A DNA stretch of 50,492 nucleotides from NCBI GenBank assembly GCA_017518225.1, contig JAFWVV010000036.1, forward strand, positions 1-50,492. Reading direction: 5' to 3'. The stretch is from Oscillospiraceae bacterium. Its GTDB lineage: Bacteria; Bacillota; Clostridia; Oscillospirales; Oscillospiraceae. Shown here piece by piece: positions 17,003 through 25,054 of the stretch; the first letter of the stretch is position 1; each line of letters starts with the position of its first letter. The notes beneath the pieces were generated by a model. That model ran no database searches. It was given only the letters and a program-made list of their open reading frames with translations, and was not told where the DNA came from. A program made the position numbers and the translations under genes.

Positions 17003-17533
17003 TTAAATCGGATTATTGGAAATGCTTTTCACCACATAGTCGATATTGGGCACGCATTCAATGGAAAAACCGCGAGGTGAGAAAAGCCTGTTTTGAACAG
17101 AAAAGCCTCTGTACGCTGCAGCGGACAGAAAATGAACAGAGCCGGAACCGTCTGCCCGTGTGCTTACGCGCATCTCCGAAAGGGCATTTTTGTGCAGTAC
17201 GTCAATTTTTCCGTTTTGATTGCGGATGAGCTTCGTTGTTGTAATAGCGTAGTGTGTATGCTTCAAAAGATATAGGCGATGAACGAAACGCCCGATCACA
17301 AGATATAAGCCTACCAAAATAAAGGGAATGCCCCAAAGCCTAAAAAACAGCAGCGCGCCGCTACGCCAGACAACCCATTCCCAGAAAACGGCAAATCCAA
17401 ACCATAAAAGGCTGAAAGGAATCGTAAAGATATCCGAAGCTTCAAAAAGCCTGATGTTTTCCGGACGCCCGAGCCAAAGAACAGAGTCGTCGCCGCTGAT
17501 ATAGGGGCTGAGCCAAGCGCTATCGTAGTCCAT
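17003..17533 (-). CDS. PH-like domain membrane protein of unknown function
   Basis: 176 residues. Acidic N-terminus with SGDDSVLWLGRPE (common at the start of bacterial PH proteins), two adjacent membrane helices (about residues 36-55 and 60-82), then a cytoplasmic beta-rich domain with YAITTTKLIRNQNGKIDVLHKNAL, which resembles the bPH_2/YdbT fold. GGGAGGG precedes the ATG on the minus strand. A single gene with its own promoter. The fold is a guess from pattern; no function is proposed. Confidence 0.7.
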   Translation of the reverse strand: MDYDSAWLSPYISGDDSVLWLGRPENIRLFEASDIFTIPFSLLWFGFAVFWEWVVWRSGALLFFRLWGIPFILVGLYLVIGRFVHRLYLLKHTHYAITTTKLIRNQNGKIDVLHKNALSEMRVSTRADGSGSVHFLSAAAYRGFSVQNRLFSPRGFSIECVPNIDYVVKSISNNPI

Positions 17534-17558
17534 GAAATCCCTCCCTTATCTTTCGGAA

Positions 17559-17587
17559 AGTATAACATTTCATGTATTTGTTGTCAG
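17559..17587 (-). promoter_or_regulatory. Promoter of the PH-like membrane protein
   Basis: On the minus strand CTGACA (17582-17587) and TATACT (17559-17564) are separated by 17 bases and lie 26 bases before the start codon. It points away from the tyrS promoter only 32 bases further on. Confidence 0.65.
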
Positions 17588-17618
17588 ATCATAGGGCAGA
17601 TTCATTGTCCGGGTGCGC

Positions 17619-17647
17619 TTGACAGCATCAAAAAAATGCGTTATACT
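17619..17647 (+). promoter_or_regulatory. Strong promoter of the tyrS T-box operon
   Basis: TTGACA (17619-17624), 17 bases, TATACT (17642-17647): eleven of twelve consensus bases with ideal spacing. Transcription would start near 17654 at the foot of the T-box leader. Confidence 0.85.
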
Positions 17648-17653
17648 CTTAAA

Positions 17654-17940
17654 TAACGCGAGGAAGAACGAGAGTACCATCGCTGCGCGCTGCACAGAGA
17701 GCCCCTGGTTGGTGAAAAGGGGAGAGCCGGGCGTCGGGAATACGGTTTGGAGCGGCACACCGAACATCGTGAAAAACGGTCAGTAGGCTGTGACGGGTGC
17801 GCCCGATAGCGCGCGGGAGTGCTTGTTTTTTTAGCACTCGCTGAGGCCGTTTTTGTGAGAAAACGGCATGCAGAGGTGGTACCGCATTGTGTTGAGAAAA
17901 TGCCCTCTGTCCGAAAGGACAGGGGGCTTTATCATTTTAG
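17654..17940 (+). promoter_or_regulatory. Tyrosine T-box leader
   Basis: A tRNA-sensing leader of about 287 nt. Stem I runs from about 17660 to 17800, with the distal-loop sequence AGAGAGCCCCTGGTTGGTG near 17696-17714 and the likely specifier GAA-TAC-GG with Tyr codon TAC at 17741-17743. The conserved T-box bulge AGAGGTGGTACCGC lies at 17872-17884, and the competing terminator GCCCTCTGTCC-GAAA-GGACAGGGGGC at 17902-17927 is followed by a T-rich stretch. Uncharged tRNA-Tyr should favour the antiterminator. A Tyr specifier fits tyrS downstream. It fills the 17534-17952 gap together with the two promoters. Confidence 0.93.
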
Positions 17941-17952
17941 GGGGTGATAGGA

Positions 17953-18321
17953 ATGAAAATCCGGGAGGAAGCGCTCGCACTTCACGGGCAAGGCTGCAAT
18001 TGCGCGCAAAGCGTGCTGATGGCCTGCGGGAAGTATACCGGGCTGGATGCGGAAACGGCAAAGGCGATCTCCGCGGGCTTCGGCGGCGGTGTGCGCAGCG
18101 GGGAAATCTGCGGCGCGATCAGCGGCGCGGTGATGGCGCTCGGCCTGCGCGAGCAGGACAGGGCGATGATTGCACGCGAGAGCAAGGCCTGTGTGGACGC
18201 GTTTCGTGAGGCCTTTGGCTGTGTTCGCTGTGTGGAGCTGAAGCAAAATGGCGTAAGCTGCGATACCCTCATCGCATTTTGTGCAGAATATATGGAACAA
18301 TGGATGGAAAACAAGGAGTGA
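17953..18321 (+). CDS. C_GCAxxG_C_C family protein
   Basis: 122 residues. The family signature is present: GCNCAQSVL near residues 13-21, a Gly-rich FGGGVRSGEICGAISGAVMALGL near 45-67, then FGCVRCVEL and SCDTLI with paired cysteines. These small proteins probably bind a metal or Fe-S cluster; their function is not established. ATG 17953 follows GGGGTGATAGGA. It is the first gene behind the tyrosine T-box, six bases ahead of tyrS, so it should rise when tyrosine is short. Confidence 0.9.
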   Translation: MKIREEALALHGQGCNCAQSVLMACGKYTGLDAETAKAISAGFGGGVRSGEICGAISGAVMALGLREQDRAMIARESKACVDAFREAFGCVRCVELKQNGVSCDTLIAFCAEYMEQWMENKE

Positions 18322-18327
18322 TTTCAT

Positions 18328-19548
18328 ATGGGAATTTATGAGGAACTCGTCGCGCGCGGTCTGATCGCGCAGGTGACGAACGAGGAAGAGATCAAAAATA
18401 TGATCAACGCCGGCAAGGCGACCTTTTACATCGGCTTTGACTGCACGGCCGACAGCCTGACCGCCGGACATTTTATGGCGCTGACGCTGATGAAGCGCCT
18501 GCAGATGGCGGGAAATACCCCCATCGCGCTCATCGGCGGCGGCACCACCATGGTGGGAGACCCCTCCGGGCGCACGGATATGCGCAAGATGCTCACGCGC
18601 GAGGATATCGACCATAACGCCGCGTGCTTCCGCCGCCAGATGGAGAAGTTTATCGAATTCGGCCCGGGAAAAGCGCTGATGGTCAATAACGCCGACTGGC
18701 TGCTCGACCTGAATTACGTGGAGCTGCTGCGTGAGGTTGGCGCCTGTTTTTCGGTCAACAATATGCTGCGCGCCGAGTGCTACAAACAGCGCATGGAAAA
18801 GGGCCTGAGCTTTTTTGAGTTCAATTACATGATTATGCAGAGCTACGACTTCTACTACCTCTTCCAGCACTATGACTGCAATATGCAGTTTGGCGGGGAT
18901 GACCAGTGGAGCAACATGCTCGGCGGTACGGAGCTGATTCGCAAAAAGCTCGGCAAAGACGCGCACGCGATGACGATCACGCTTTTGACCGACTCGCACG
19001 GTATGAAGATGGGAAAGACCGCAGGCAACGCCGTCTGGCTCGATCCGAACAAGACCAGCCCCTATGACTTTTACCAGTACTGGCGCAACGTGGGCGATGC
19101 CGACGTGCTCAAATGCATCCGTATGCTGACCTTCCTGCCGCTGGAGCAGATCGAGGAGATGGCAAGCTGGGAGGGCAGTCAGCTCAACCGAGCCAAGGAG
19201 ATTTTAGCCTTTGAGCTGACGCAGATGGTGCACGGCGAGGAGGAGGCAAAAAAGGCCGAAGCCTCTGCCAAGGCGCTCTTCACCGGCGGCGGCAGCGCCG
19301 ACGCGCCGACGACGGAGCTGGCCGAGACGGATTTGACGGACGGCGCGGTAGATATTCTGACGCTGCTGGTCAAGACGGGGCTTTGTGCCTCCAAATCCGA
19401 GGCGCGTCGCAACGTCCAGCAGGGCGGCGTGAGCGTGGATGATGAAAAGGTAACGGATATCGCCGCCGTCTACGGCGCAGATACCCTGCGCGCGGGTCTG
19501 CTCGTCAAGCGCGGCAAGAAGAACTTCCAGAAGGTCGTTTTGCGCTGA
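18328..19548 (+). CDS. tyrS: Tyrosyl-tRNA synthetase
   Basis: 406 residues, class I synthetase charging tRNA-Tyr. The N-terminal Rossmann domain aligns without gaps to the well-studied Bacillus enzyme through GFDCTADSL (36-44), but HIGH reads TAGH at 45-48: the first His is Thr. GGGTTMVGDPSGRTDMRK follows; FGGDDQWSN near 190; KMSKS reads KMGKT near 227; the C-terminal S4-type domain (GLCASKSEARRNVQQGGVSVDDEKV) binds the tRNA. Controlled by the T-box upstream. The HIGH change is unusual but the rest is intact, so the enzyme is probably active. Confidence 0.95.
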   Translation: MGIYEELVARGLIAQVTNEEEIKNMINAGKATFYIGFDCTADSLTAGHFMALTLMKRLQMAGNTPIALIGGGTTMVGDPSGRTDMRKMLTREDIDHNAACFRRQMEKFIEFGPGKALMVNNADWLLDLNYVELLREVGACFSVNNMLRAECYKQRMEKGLSFFEFNYMIMQSYDFYYLFQHYDCNMQFGGDDQWSNMLGGTELIRKKLGKDAHAMTITLLTDSHGMKMGKTAGNAVWLDPNKTSPYDFYQYWRNVGDADVLKCIRMLTFLPLEQIEEMASWEGSQLNRAKEILAFELTQMVHGEEEAKKAEASAKALFTGGGSADAPTTELAETDLTDGAVDILTLLVKTGLCASKSEARRNVQQGGVSVDDEKVTDIAAVYGADTLRAGLLVKRGKKNFQKVVLR

Positions 19549-19549
19549 T

Positions 19550-20203
19550 ATGACGCGCAGCTACTATGAGGCCTACGATGAACGCTATCGTCTGGCGCAT
19601 GAGGCCGGCGTTCGCTGGATGGGTGTGACGCCGAGCGGCATTGTGCCGGAAACGGTGAGAAAATACGGCCTCAGGCGAGAACAGCCGATGTTGGAAATCG
19701 GCTGCGGCGAGGGGCGCGACGCCGCGCCCCTGCTGAAAAACGGCTTTGATCTGCTGGCCACCGACGTATCCGGGGAGGCCATCCGTTACTGCCGAGCGCT
19801 GGCGCCGGAATACGCCGAACGCTTTCAAGTGCTCGACTGCCTCAAGGAGCGAATGGAAAAGCGCTTTGATTTCATTTATGCGATCGCCGTGCTGCACATG
19901 CTGGTGCCGGATGAGGACAGACGCGCTTTTTATCGCTTTATCCGCGAGCATTTGACGGAGCAGGGAATCGCGCTCGTCGGCAGCATGGGCGACGGGAAAA
20001 CGGTGCGGCAAAGCGATATCCGCGAGGCCTTTAGCTTACAGGAGAGAGAGGGACTGCTGCTGCCGTCCACCTCCTGCCGGATGGTGGATATGGAGCAGTT
20101 TCGCAAAGAGATCACGGATGCCGGTCTTTGCGTTTTAGAGGACGGGATCTGCACCGTCGAGCCGCAATTTGACCGTATGATGTACGCCGTCATGCGGAGA
20201 TAA
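19550..20203 (+). CDS. SAM-dependent class I methyltransferase
   Basis: 217 residues. SAM-binding motif I MLEIGCGEGRDAAPL near residues 47-61, acidic motif II LLATDVSG near 67-74, and a post-motif DFIYAIAVLHMLV typical of Methyltransf_11/25 families. No second domain shows the substrate. It starts one base after the tyrS stop and ends in a terminator, so it is the third gene of the T-box operon. Its link to tyrosine metabolism, if any, is unknown. Confidence 0.8.
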   Translation: MTRSYYEAYDERYRLAHEAGVRWMGVTPSGIVPETVRKYGLRREQPMLEIGCGEGRDAAPLLKNGFDLLATDVSGEAIRYCRALAPEYAERFQVLDCLKERMEKRFDFIYAIAVLHMLVPDEDRRAFYRFIREHLTEQGIALVGSMGDGKTVRQSDIREAFSLQEREGLLLPSTSCRMVDMEQFRKEITDAGLCVLEDGICTVEPQFDRMMYAVMRR

Positions 20204-20250
20204 CAAAACCGATATCACGCAAAGCTGCTGCTTTGCGCGATATCGGTTTT
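20204..20250. terminator. Bidirectional terminator after the tyrS operon
   Basis: AAAACCGATATC..CGCAAAG and CTTTGCG..GATATCGGTTTT form a long stem of about 19 bp around CTGCTG with one bulged A. T-rich sequence lies on both sides, so it can stop both the tyrS operon and the radical SAM operon converging from the right. Confidence 0.88.
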
Positions 20251-20300
20251 GTACGTTTTTTCAAAAACGCCATGCGCCTTTGTCTGTGAGACTTGTCTGT

Positions 20301-21554
20301 TTACAGCACGATCCGCTCGGGGAATGCTTCTTTTCGCAGGATACCCCACATTTTATCAATATAAGACAAGGTGTAAAAGCTTTCGTAGTAGTGATAGTAA
20401 AACGCGCCTTTGAGCGTCATTTCATAGACGCCGTCGTGTTCATGGACAAAACCCAGGCGTCTGGCAAGCCAAAGCGCAAAGCCGTAGCTTCTTTTCAACG
20501 AAACACCAAAGAATTTTTCAAAATCGTCTGCGTTCACCCTCGTGCTGTAGGCTGTCCAGAAGAGCCAGTAGACCATCCTCTGTCGCGGCGTAAAGCGAAG
20601 GGTCAAGGCTGTGGCGAGCGTGCCGGAATCGATCCTTTCCCGGTAAGACGCAACATCAAAAGTGTTGATCTTGAATTGACCTTTGAAAAGGCTTGTTGCA
20701 GAACAGCCAAAGCCAAGAAAGTTGTCTCTGGTCATAGAGGAATAGCTTGCATCCTCATCATTGGAGAAGGTCCAAATGGAGCGGCGCGAATATCCCCGGC
20801 TCAAACAGTATCGGGTGATGGCGTCCAGCAGTTTCCGCTTTTCTTTTTTTGGCATAGCCGCAATGGGACTGTCTGTAAAGGTAAAATCAATGAACGGGTA
20901 AATGGCAATGTGGTTGGCTCCCAAGGAAAATGCCTCGTCGATATCGGCTCTCAAATCCTCAAAGCTTTGGCCGGGCAACGCAAAAATGAAGTCCATGGAG
21001 ACCGTTTCAAAGCGGACGCGCGCCAAGGCTTCCCTCAAGGCTGCGGCGTCGACGGTTTTTCTGCCAAGGATTTTCTGATACTTGTCGCTGAAGGATTGGA
21101 TGCCGATGCTGATTTTCGTCACGCCCGCAGCCTGTAAGGTCTGCAGCGTTTCCACATTCACATTGTCGGGGTGAAGCTCCAGGCCGATCCCCTCGGTAAT
21201 GATGAAATGCTCGTTGAGCGCATCAATGATTTCTTTGAGACGATTGGCCGCAAGAGCCGGCGTTCCTCCGCCAAAATACAGGCTGCCAACTTTTTTTCGC
21301 CCCGGCTGCTGGCTGCCGACAAGGTGGATTTCCCGGATCAAAGCGTCAATGTAGCTGTCGCACAATGCAGGGGAATACGGCACTTTGCAATAAGGGCAAA
21401 AGTTACAGATGCTTTTGCAAAACGGGATATGTACATACAGACCAAGATTTTCGCATGCTGCATACGGCAGCGACTGGTCATATTCATTTTTGAACGTAAA
21501 AGGTTTCAGGCTATGTGTGAGCCAGATTCTTGTTAAGCTGGTGATAAAACTCAT
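20301..21554 (-). CDS. HemN/HemW-like radical SAM protein of unknown substrate
   Basis: 417 residues. The ATG at 21554 is preferred because TAGGAG lies five bases upstream; an ATG at 21569 has no RBS. N-terminal radical SAM core: LYVHIPFC then cysteines spaced CX3CX2CX2C (CKSICNFCPYC), one more Cys than plain HemW and spaced differently from HemN; then YFGGGTPAL, the GVTKISIGIQSFSD block and DFIFALPGQSFEDL. A C-terminal winged-helix-like region follows, as in the HemN family. It is the second gene of a two-gene operon with another radical SAM enzyme. No other heme gene is near, so a heme role is not assumed. Confidence 0.75.
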   Translation of the reverse strand: MSFITSLTRIWLTHSLKPFTFKNEYDQSLPYAACENLGLYVHIPFCKSICNFCPYCKVPYSPALCDSYIDALIREIHLVGSQQPGRKKVGSLYFGGGTPALAANRLKEIIDALNEHFIITEGIGLELHPDNVNVETLQTLQAAGVTKISIGIQSFSDKYQKILGRKTVDAAALREALARVRFETVSMDFIFALPGQSFEDLRADIDEAFSLGANHIAIYPFIDFTFTDSPIAAMPKKEKRKLLDAITRYCLSRGYSRRSIWTFSNDEDASYSSMTRDNFLGFGCSATSLFKGQFKINTFDVASYRERIDSGTLATALTLRFTPRQRMVYWLFWTAYSTRVNADDFEKFFGVSLKRSYGFALWLARRLGFVHEHDGVYEMTLKGAFYYHYYESFYTLSYIDKMWGILRKEAFPERIVL

Positions 21555-21561
21555 AGTTCTC

Positions 21562-22464
21562 CTAAACATACTTCAGATAGGTGTAAAGCATCTCAAAGAT
21601 GATTTTGGGCTTGCCGCTAAACAAAAGCGTATATTCAGCGACGAAGAAGTATCCGCATTGGCTGCAGAGGCCGGGCACGTCGATGCAGCGCCCGCAGGTG
21701 GATAGCTTTCCGTTTTCCAGAACAACACACTGATGACAGGGCGTAGGAAAACGGTTGTCGATGAGATAGGGAAAGGCGCTTTTCAGATTGAATACCGGCG
21801 CGCCTTCCTTCATCATTTGCGCGATCACATCACAGCACGCGGCCTTTTCTTCCCGGCTCAAAGCCAGATCCTTCGTGTCGGGATATGGCGTATGGAAATT
21901 AAACGATACCGCCCGGACGTGCTTCGTATCGCGAGCCGTTAAGCAAACATCCCGCACGCAGTCTTTGTTGATTTGGTTGATCGCCATGTACAGGCAGATG
22001 TTATCCGCGCTCGCATGGCTGATGTTTTCCATGATAATATCATAGGTGTCTCCGCGAATCTCATTATGGCGCTGCTTGTCGCCGTCCAGACTCAGGAGAA
22101 TCAGATCTGCTTCCGGCAGATCCAGGGGGTAGGTGCCGTTCGTAACGACGTTGACGATCAGAAAGCCCATAGCTTTGGCCTCTATGACCAAATCTCTCAG
22201 CGTACGATTTCCGTCTCTCCATAAAAAGGTTTCTCCGCCGCAGAGGAAAAGAATGCGTATCCCCATATCATACAGCTGCTGCATTTCCCGTCGGATCTGT
22301 TCATAGGGATGGACGATTGCCGTGATGTTGTTGACGGAGCAGTGTTTGCAGTGCAAATTGCATTTATCGGTAATAATCACCGTTCCAAGGATAGGCGCTT
22401 TCTTTTTAAACAGGATCGTTTGAACGCCAAAAGTGGCAAAGTGAAAAAAAGTTGATCGTTTCAT
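21562..22464 (-). CDS. Radical SAM protein with C-terminal cysteine cluster
   Basis: 300 residues. ITDKCNLHCKHC carries the CX3CX2C cluster site near residues 35-42, followed by LFLCGGETFLWRDG (SAM-binding GGE) and a MoaA-like half barrel. The C-terminal part has at least six Cys (CHQC, CGRC, CSQC, near 237-270), suggesting one or two extra Fe-S clusters as in SPASM/twitch enzymes. The last residues are hydrophobic and aromatic (FSGKPKIIFEMLYTYLKYV). First gene of the operon, with its own promoter; its stop codon overlaps the RBS of the next gene. Substrate unknown. Confidence 0.75.
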   Translation of the reverse strand: MKRSTFFHFATFGVQTILFKKKAPILGTVIITDKCNLHCKHCSVNNITAIVHPYEQIRREMQQLYDMGIRILFLCGGETFLWRDGNRTLRDLVIEAKAMGFLIVNVVTNGTYPLDLPEADLILLSLDGDKQRHNEIRGDTYDIIMENISHASADNICLYMAINQINKDCVRDVCLTARDTKHVRAVSFNFHTPYPDTKDLALSREEKAACCDVIAQMMKEGAPVFNLKSAFPYLIDNRFPTPCHQCVVLENGKLSTCGRCIDVPGLCSQCGYFFVAEYTLLFSGKPKIIFEMLYTYLKYV

Positions 22465-22508
22465 ATGGCTCTCCCATGATAGATGCGAAATTCCTGCTCA
22501 CATCGCTT

Positions 22509-22537
22509 ATTGTACATTTTCTCTTTCGTTCATTCAA
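22509..22537 (-). promoter_or_regulatory. Promoter of the radical SAM pair
   Basis: On the minus strand TTGAAT (22532-22537), 17 bases, TACAAT (22509-22514), 45 bases before the start codon and downstream of the nudix terminator. The surrounding 22465-22620 sequence is AT-rich compared with the neighbours. Confidence 0.65.
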
Positions 22538-22572
22538 GAATTGACATAGTTAGTTTACAAATAATTCAAAAT

Positions 22573-22607
22573 AAAAAAGCAGCATCCGGAACAAGCGAGG
22601 ATGCCGC
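22573..22607 (-). terminator. Terminator of the lar-nudix operon
   Basis: Read on the minus strand: GCGGCATCC, an 11-base loop, GGATGCTGC (one G-U pair), then T6. It lies 14 bases after the nudix stop and separates this operon from the radical SAM pair. Confidence 0.88.
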
Positions 22608-22620
22608 TTCTCTAATGATA

Positions 22621-23061
22621 TCAGCCTTGGCGTGTGTGCTTTTTTGTCTGAATTCTGATCAAATGCTCATGCGCCTCATCCAAAATCCGTCGGCTGCTTT
22701 CAAATTGGAAGCGCTGCATAGCATCCTCATAAGCGTATAATTTCGCACTCAACAGCTCTTCTTTTTGAAATACAGGCGTCTGATTTTCATAGAAAGCGAG
22801 AAAATAGACGATCCGCTTGAGCGTGTCCGGCTTGTTTGGAAGCGGGTGCTCGTCTGTGGTGCGAAAACCCGGCAAAAGCGCAACCGTCAATCCGGTTTCT
22901 TCCTTGATCTCACGCAATGCCGTCTCGCGTTCGGTTTCATTGGGCTCCATGTGACCTTTGGGAAAGCCGTAGATCCCCTCTAAATTCTGGATCAGCAGAT
23001 AGCGGATCTCGCCATTTTGCCTGGTATATACCACGGCGCCGCAGCTATTTTCAACGGTCAT
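22621..23061 (-). CDS. NUDIX hydrolase
   Basis: 146 residues. A complete Nudix box, from GHMEPNETERE to LREIKEETGL (about residues 36-58), preceded by GIYGFPK, a pattern typical of diadenosine tetraphosphate hydrolase-type members. AGGAG precedes the ATG. It starts 18 bases after the larE stop and has no promoter or terminator in between, so it is probably the fourth gene of the larBCE operon. It may cleave a dinucleotide related to the cofactor pathway, or only act as a housekeeping Ap4A-type enzyme. Confidence 0.9.
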   Translation of the reverse strand: MTVENSCGAVVYTRQNGEIRYLLIQNLEGIYGFPKGHMEPNETERETALREIKEETGLTVALLPGFRTTDEHPLPNKPDTLKRIVYFLAFYENQTPVFQKEELLSAKLYAYEDAMQRFQFESSRRILDEAHEHLIRIQTKKHTRQG

Positions 23062-23079
23062 CGTTTTTCTCCTGTCTTT

Positions 23080-23886
23080 TCAAAGCAGCGTGTCGTTCAT
23101 GCTGCCGCTGCGAAATCCGGCCAGATCGAGCGTAACGTAGGAAAAGCCGAGATGTTTCAGCGTTTCGTGGGCTTCCAGCCGCAATTTTTCGTCCATCATA
23201 CGGGGAAGCTCCTCCGGCAAAAGCTCGATGCGCGCCGTGTTTCCGTGTACGCGCACGCGGTACTGCGTGAATCCGAGCGAGCGCAGATGTTCCTCGGCAC
23301 ATTCCACGCGCTGAAGCTTTTCCACCGTCAGGCGCTCGCCGTAGACAAAGCGCGAGGCCAGACAGGCAAAGCTGGGCTTTTTCCAGCTTTCCAGGCCGAG
23401 GCGCTGCGAGAGCTGGCGGATCTCCGCTTTGCTCAACTGTGTCTCACGCAGAGGGCTTAAAATGCCGAGCTCCCGGATGGCGCGCATGCCGGGGCGGTAA
23501 TCGCCCTCGTCGTCGAGGTTAGAGCCCTCGGCGAGATGGGAAAAGCCGCGCGCAGCCGTCTTGTTTTTCATCGTCTCAAACAGCGCGCGCTTGCAGAGAT
23601 AGCAGCGATCCGGCGGATTTTCATTTACACCGGGGATCTCCAGCACCTCGGCATAGACCAGCTCGTGGCGTATGCCCTGGCGTTGACAAAAAGCCATAGC
23701 TTCCTCGCGCTCGCGCATCGGAACAAAATCGGAGATCACGGTGAGCGCCAACACGCGCTCGCCCAGCGCCTCCTGCGCCGCCTTCAGCAGAAAGCAGGAA
23801 TCGACGCCGCCGGAAAAGGCGACGGCGAGAGAGCCGTATCCGCGCAGCTTGTCCAGCAGCGACTGATATTTTTCCTCAAGCGTCAT
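23080..23886 (-). CDS. larE: LarE sulfur transferase, three-cysteine type
   Basis: 268 residues from ATG 23886, overlapping larC by 11 bases. LarE turns the pyridinium bis-carboxylate nucleotide into the bis-thiocarboxylate that holds nickel. PP-loop SGGVDS at residues 25-30; GSNLDDEGDYRPGMRA at 121-136; the sulfur-donor region SFACLASRFVYG puts the conserved Cys at 175. A CX2C at C95 and C98 (RCYLC) completes the three-Cys set seen in LarE proteins that carry a 4Fe-4S cluster, instead of sacrificing one protein Cys per sulfur as in Lactobacillus plantarum. This mechanism is inferred from the residues. Confidence 0.92.
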   Translation of the reverse strand: MTLEEKYQSLLDKLRGYGSLAVAFSGGVDSCFLLKAAQEALGERVLALTVISDFVPMREREEAMAFCQRQGIRHELVYAEVLEIPGVNENPPDRCYLCKRALFETMKNKTAARGFSHLAEGSNLDDEGDYRPGMRAIRELGILSPLRETQLSKAEIRQLSQRLGLESWKKPSFACLASRFVYGERLTVEKLQRVECAEEHLRSLGFTQYRVRVHGNTARIELLPEELPRMMDEKLRLEAHETLKHLGFSYVTLDLAGFRSGSMNDTLL

Positions 23887-25054
23887 GCAGCACGGCCTCC
23901 AGCTCCTTGAGACTGAGTTCCCGCTCGCGCGCGATACGGGCGAGATCGTCAAACTCCGCCTTGCGGCGCTCCACGCCATAGCCCTCCGAACGCTTGACGC
24001 GCACCGCCCCGTAGGCGCTTTCGACAATCTCCTCGCCGCGTCGGAGCACGTAGCGGCGGCAGAGGGTCTCCCGCACGCCGATGCTGCTGGTGTGACGGAA
24101 GAGAAGTCTTAGCATCTCGTCGCGTTTTTCCTCGCGGCAAAGACAACTGATAAGCAGGCCGGGGCGCGTCTTCTTCATGCCGATGGGCTCGTACCAGGCG
24201 TCGGCAGCGCCGGCGCGCAGCAGCTCCTTCAGCGCAAAGCCGACGGCTTCCGGGCTCATGTCGTCCACGTTACAGCACAGCTCAATCATGCGCTCCTCAT
24301 CCTCGCCGAGCAGCACGCGCACACAGGAGAGCTGGCCAAAATCTTTTTTGCCGAGCCCGTAGCCCTCGCGCTGTACGCGCATCGGCGGCTGCTGTTCAAA
24401 GCTTGCGGCAAAATGCCGCGCCAGCGCGACGCCCGTCGGTGTGCACAGCTCACCCTCGATGACGCCGGCATAGGAGGGAAGGCTCTCCAGCAGCCGCGCG
24501 GTGGCGGGGGCGGGAACGGGCAGCATGCCGTGCGCTGTACGCACGCTGCCAAAGCCCGTGCAGACGGGGGAGACGATAACACGATCTACGCCGAGGGCGC
24601 GGATCAGCAGACAGGCGGCTGTAATGTCGGCGACAGCGTCCATCGCGCCGAGCTCGTGAAAGTGGACGAGTCCCGGCTCACTGCCGTGCACCTTCGCCTC
24701 CGCCTCGGCGATCGAGCGGTAGACGGCCTTGACGTCTTCGCGCAGGGCGTCAGAAAGCGGCAGCGCGTCCACGATCGCAAAGATCTCATTCAGACCGCGG
24801 TGCTCGTGGTGGTGATGATCGTGATGATCGTGATGATCGTGTGCGCCCTCCTCCTTGCCGTGGATGACCACGGACAGGCGTGATCCGGTGATGGCGTAGC
24901 TTTCCGCGTCGGAGAGCGCAAAGGAAACGCCGGGAATACCAAGCGCGTTGAGCGCCCGGAGCTTTTCTTCGCGATCCTCAAACAGCTCCAGCAACGCGGC
25001 GCAAAGCATATCTCCCGCCAAACCGCGGGAGGCGTCGATAAATAACTGCTTCAT
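23876..25054 (-). CDS. larC: LarC nickel insertion protein, uninterrupted
   Basis: 392 residues. LarC (CTP-dependent cyclometallase) inserts nickel into the pincer nucleotide. N-terminal FIDASRGLAGDMLCAAL, a His-rich loop at residues 72-85 (His and Asp only, plus one Glu) likely binding nickel, then HFHELGAMDAVADI and the C-terminal LarC2 region (NVDDMSPEAVGFALKELL, GMKKTRPG). In L. plantarum the gene is split into larC1 and larC2 joined by frameshifting; here one frame covers both. ATG overlaps the larB stop (ATGA), and the end overlaps larE. Confidence 0.93.
   Translation of the reverse strand: MKQLFIDASRGLAGDMLCAALLELFEDREEKLRALNALGIPGVSFALSDAESYAITGSRLSVVIHGKEEGAHDHHDHHDHHHHEHRGLNEIFAIVDALPLSDALREDVKAVYRSIAEAEAKVHGSEPGLVHFHELGAMDAVADITAACLLIRALGVDRVIVSPVCTGFGSVRTAHGMLPVPAPATARLLESLPSYAGVIEGELCTPTGVALARHFAASFEQQPPMRVQREGYGLGKKDFGQLSCVRVLLGEDEERMIELCCNVDDMSPEAVGFALKELLRAGAADAWYEPIGMKKTRPGLLISCLCREEKRDEMLRLLFRHTSSIGVRETLCRRYVLRRGEEIVESAYGAVRVKRSEGYGVERRKAEFDDLARIARERELSLKELEAVLHDA

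Noticed and set aside
20301-21554. Coproporphyrinogen III dehydrogenase HemN or heme chaperone HemW.
   Set aside because: The cysteine spacing differs from both and no heme gene is near; only family membership is claimed.
24803-24845. Short direct repeats of GATGATCGT inside larC.
   Set aside because: They encode the His/Asp-rich nickel loop of LarC, a known feature of the family.
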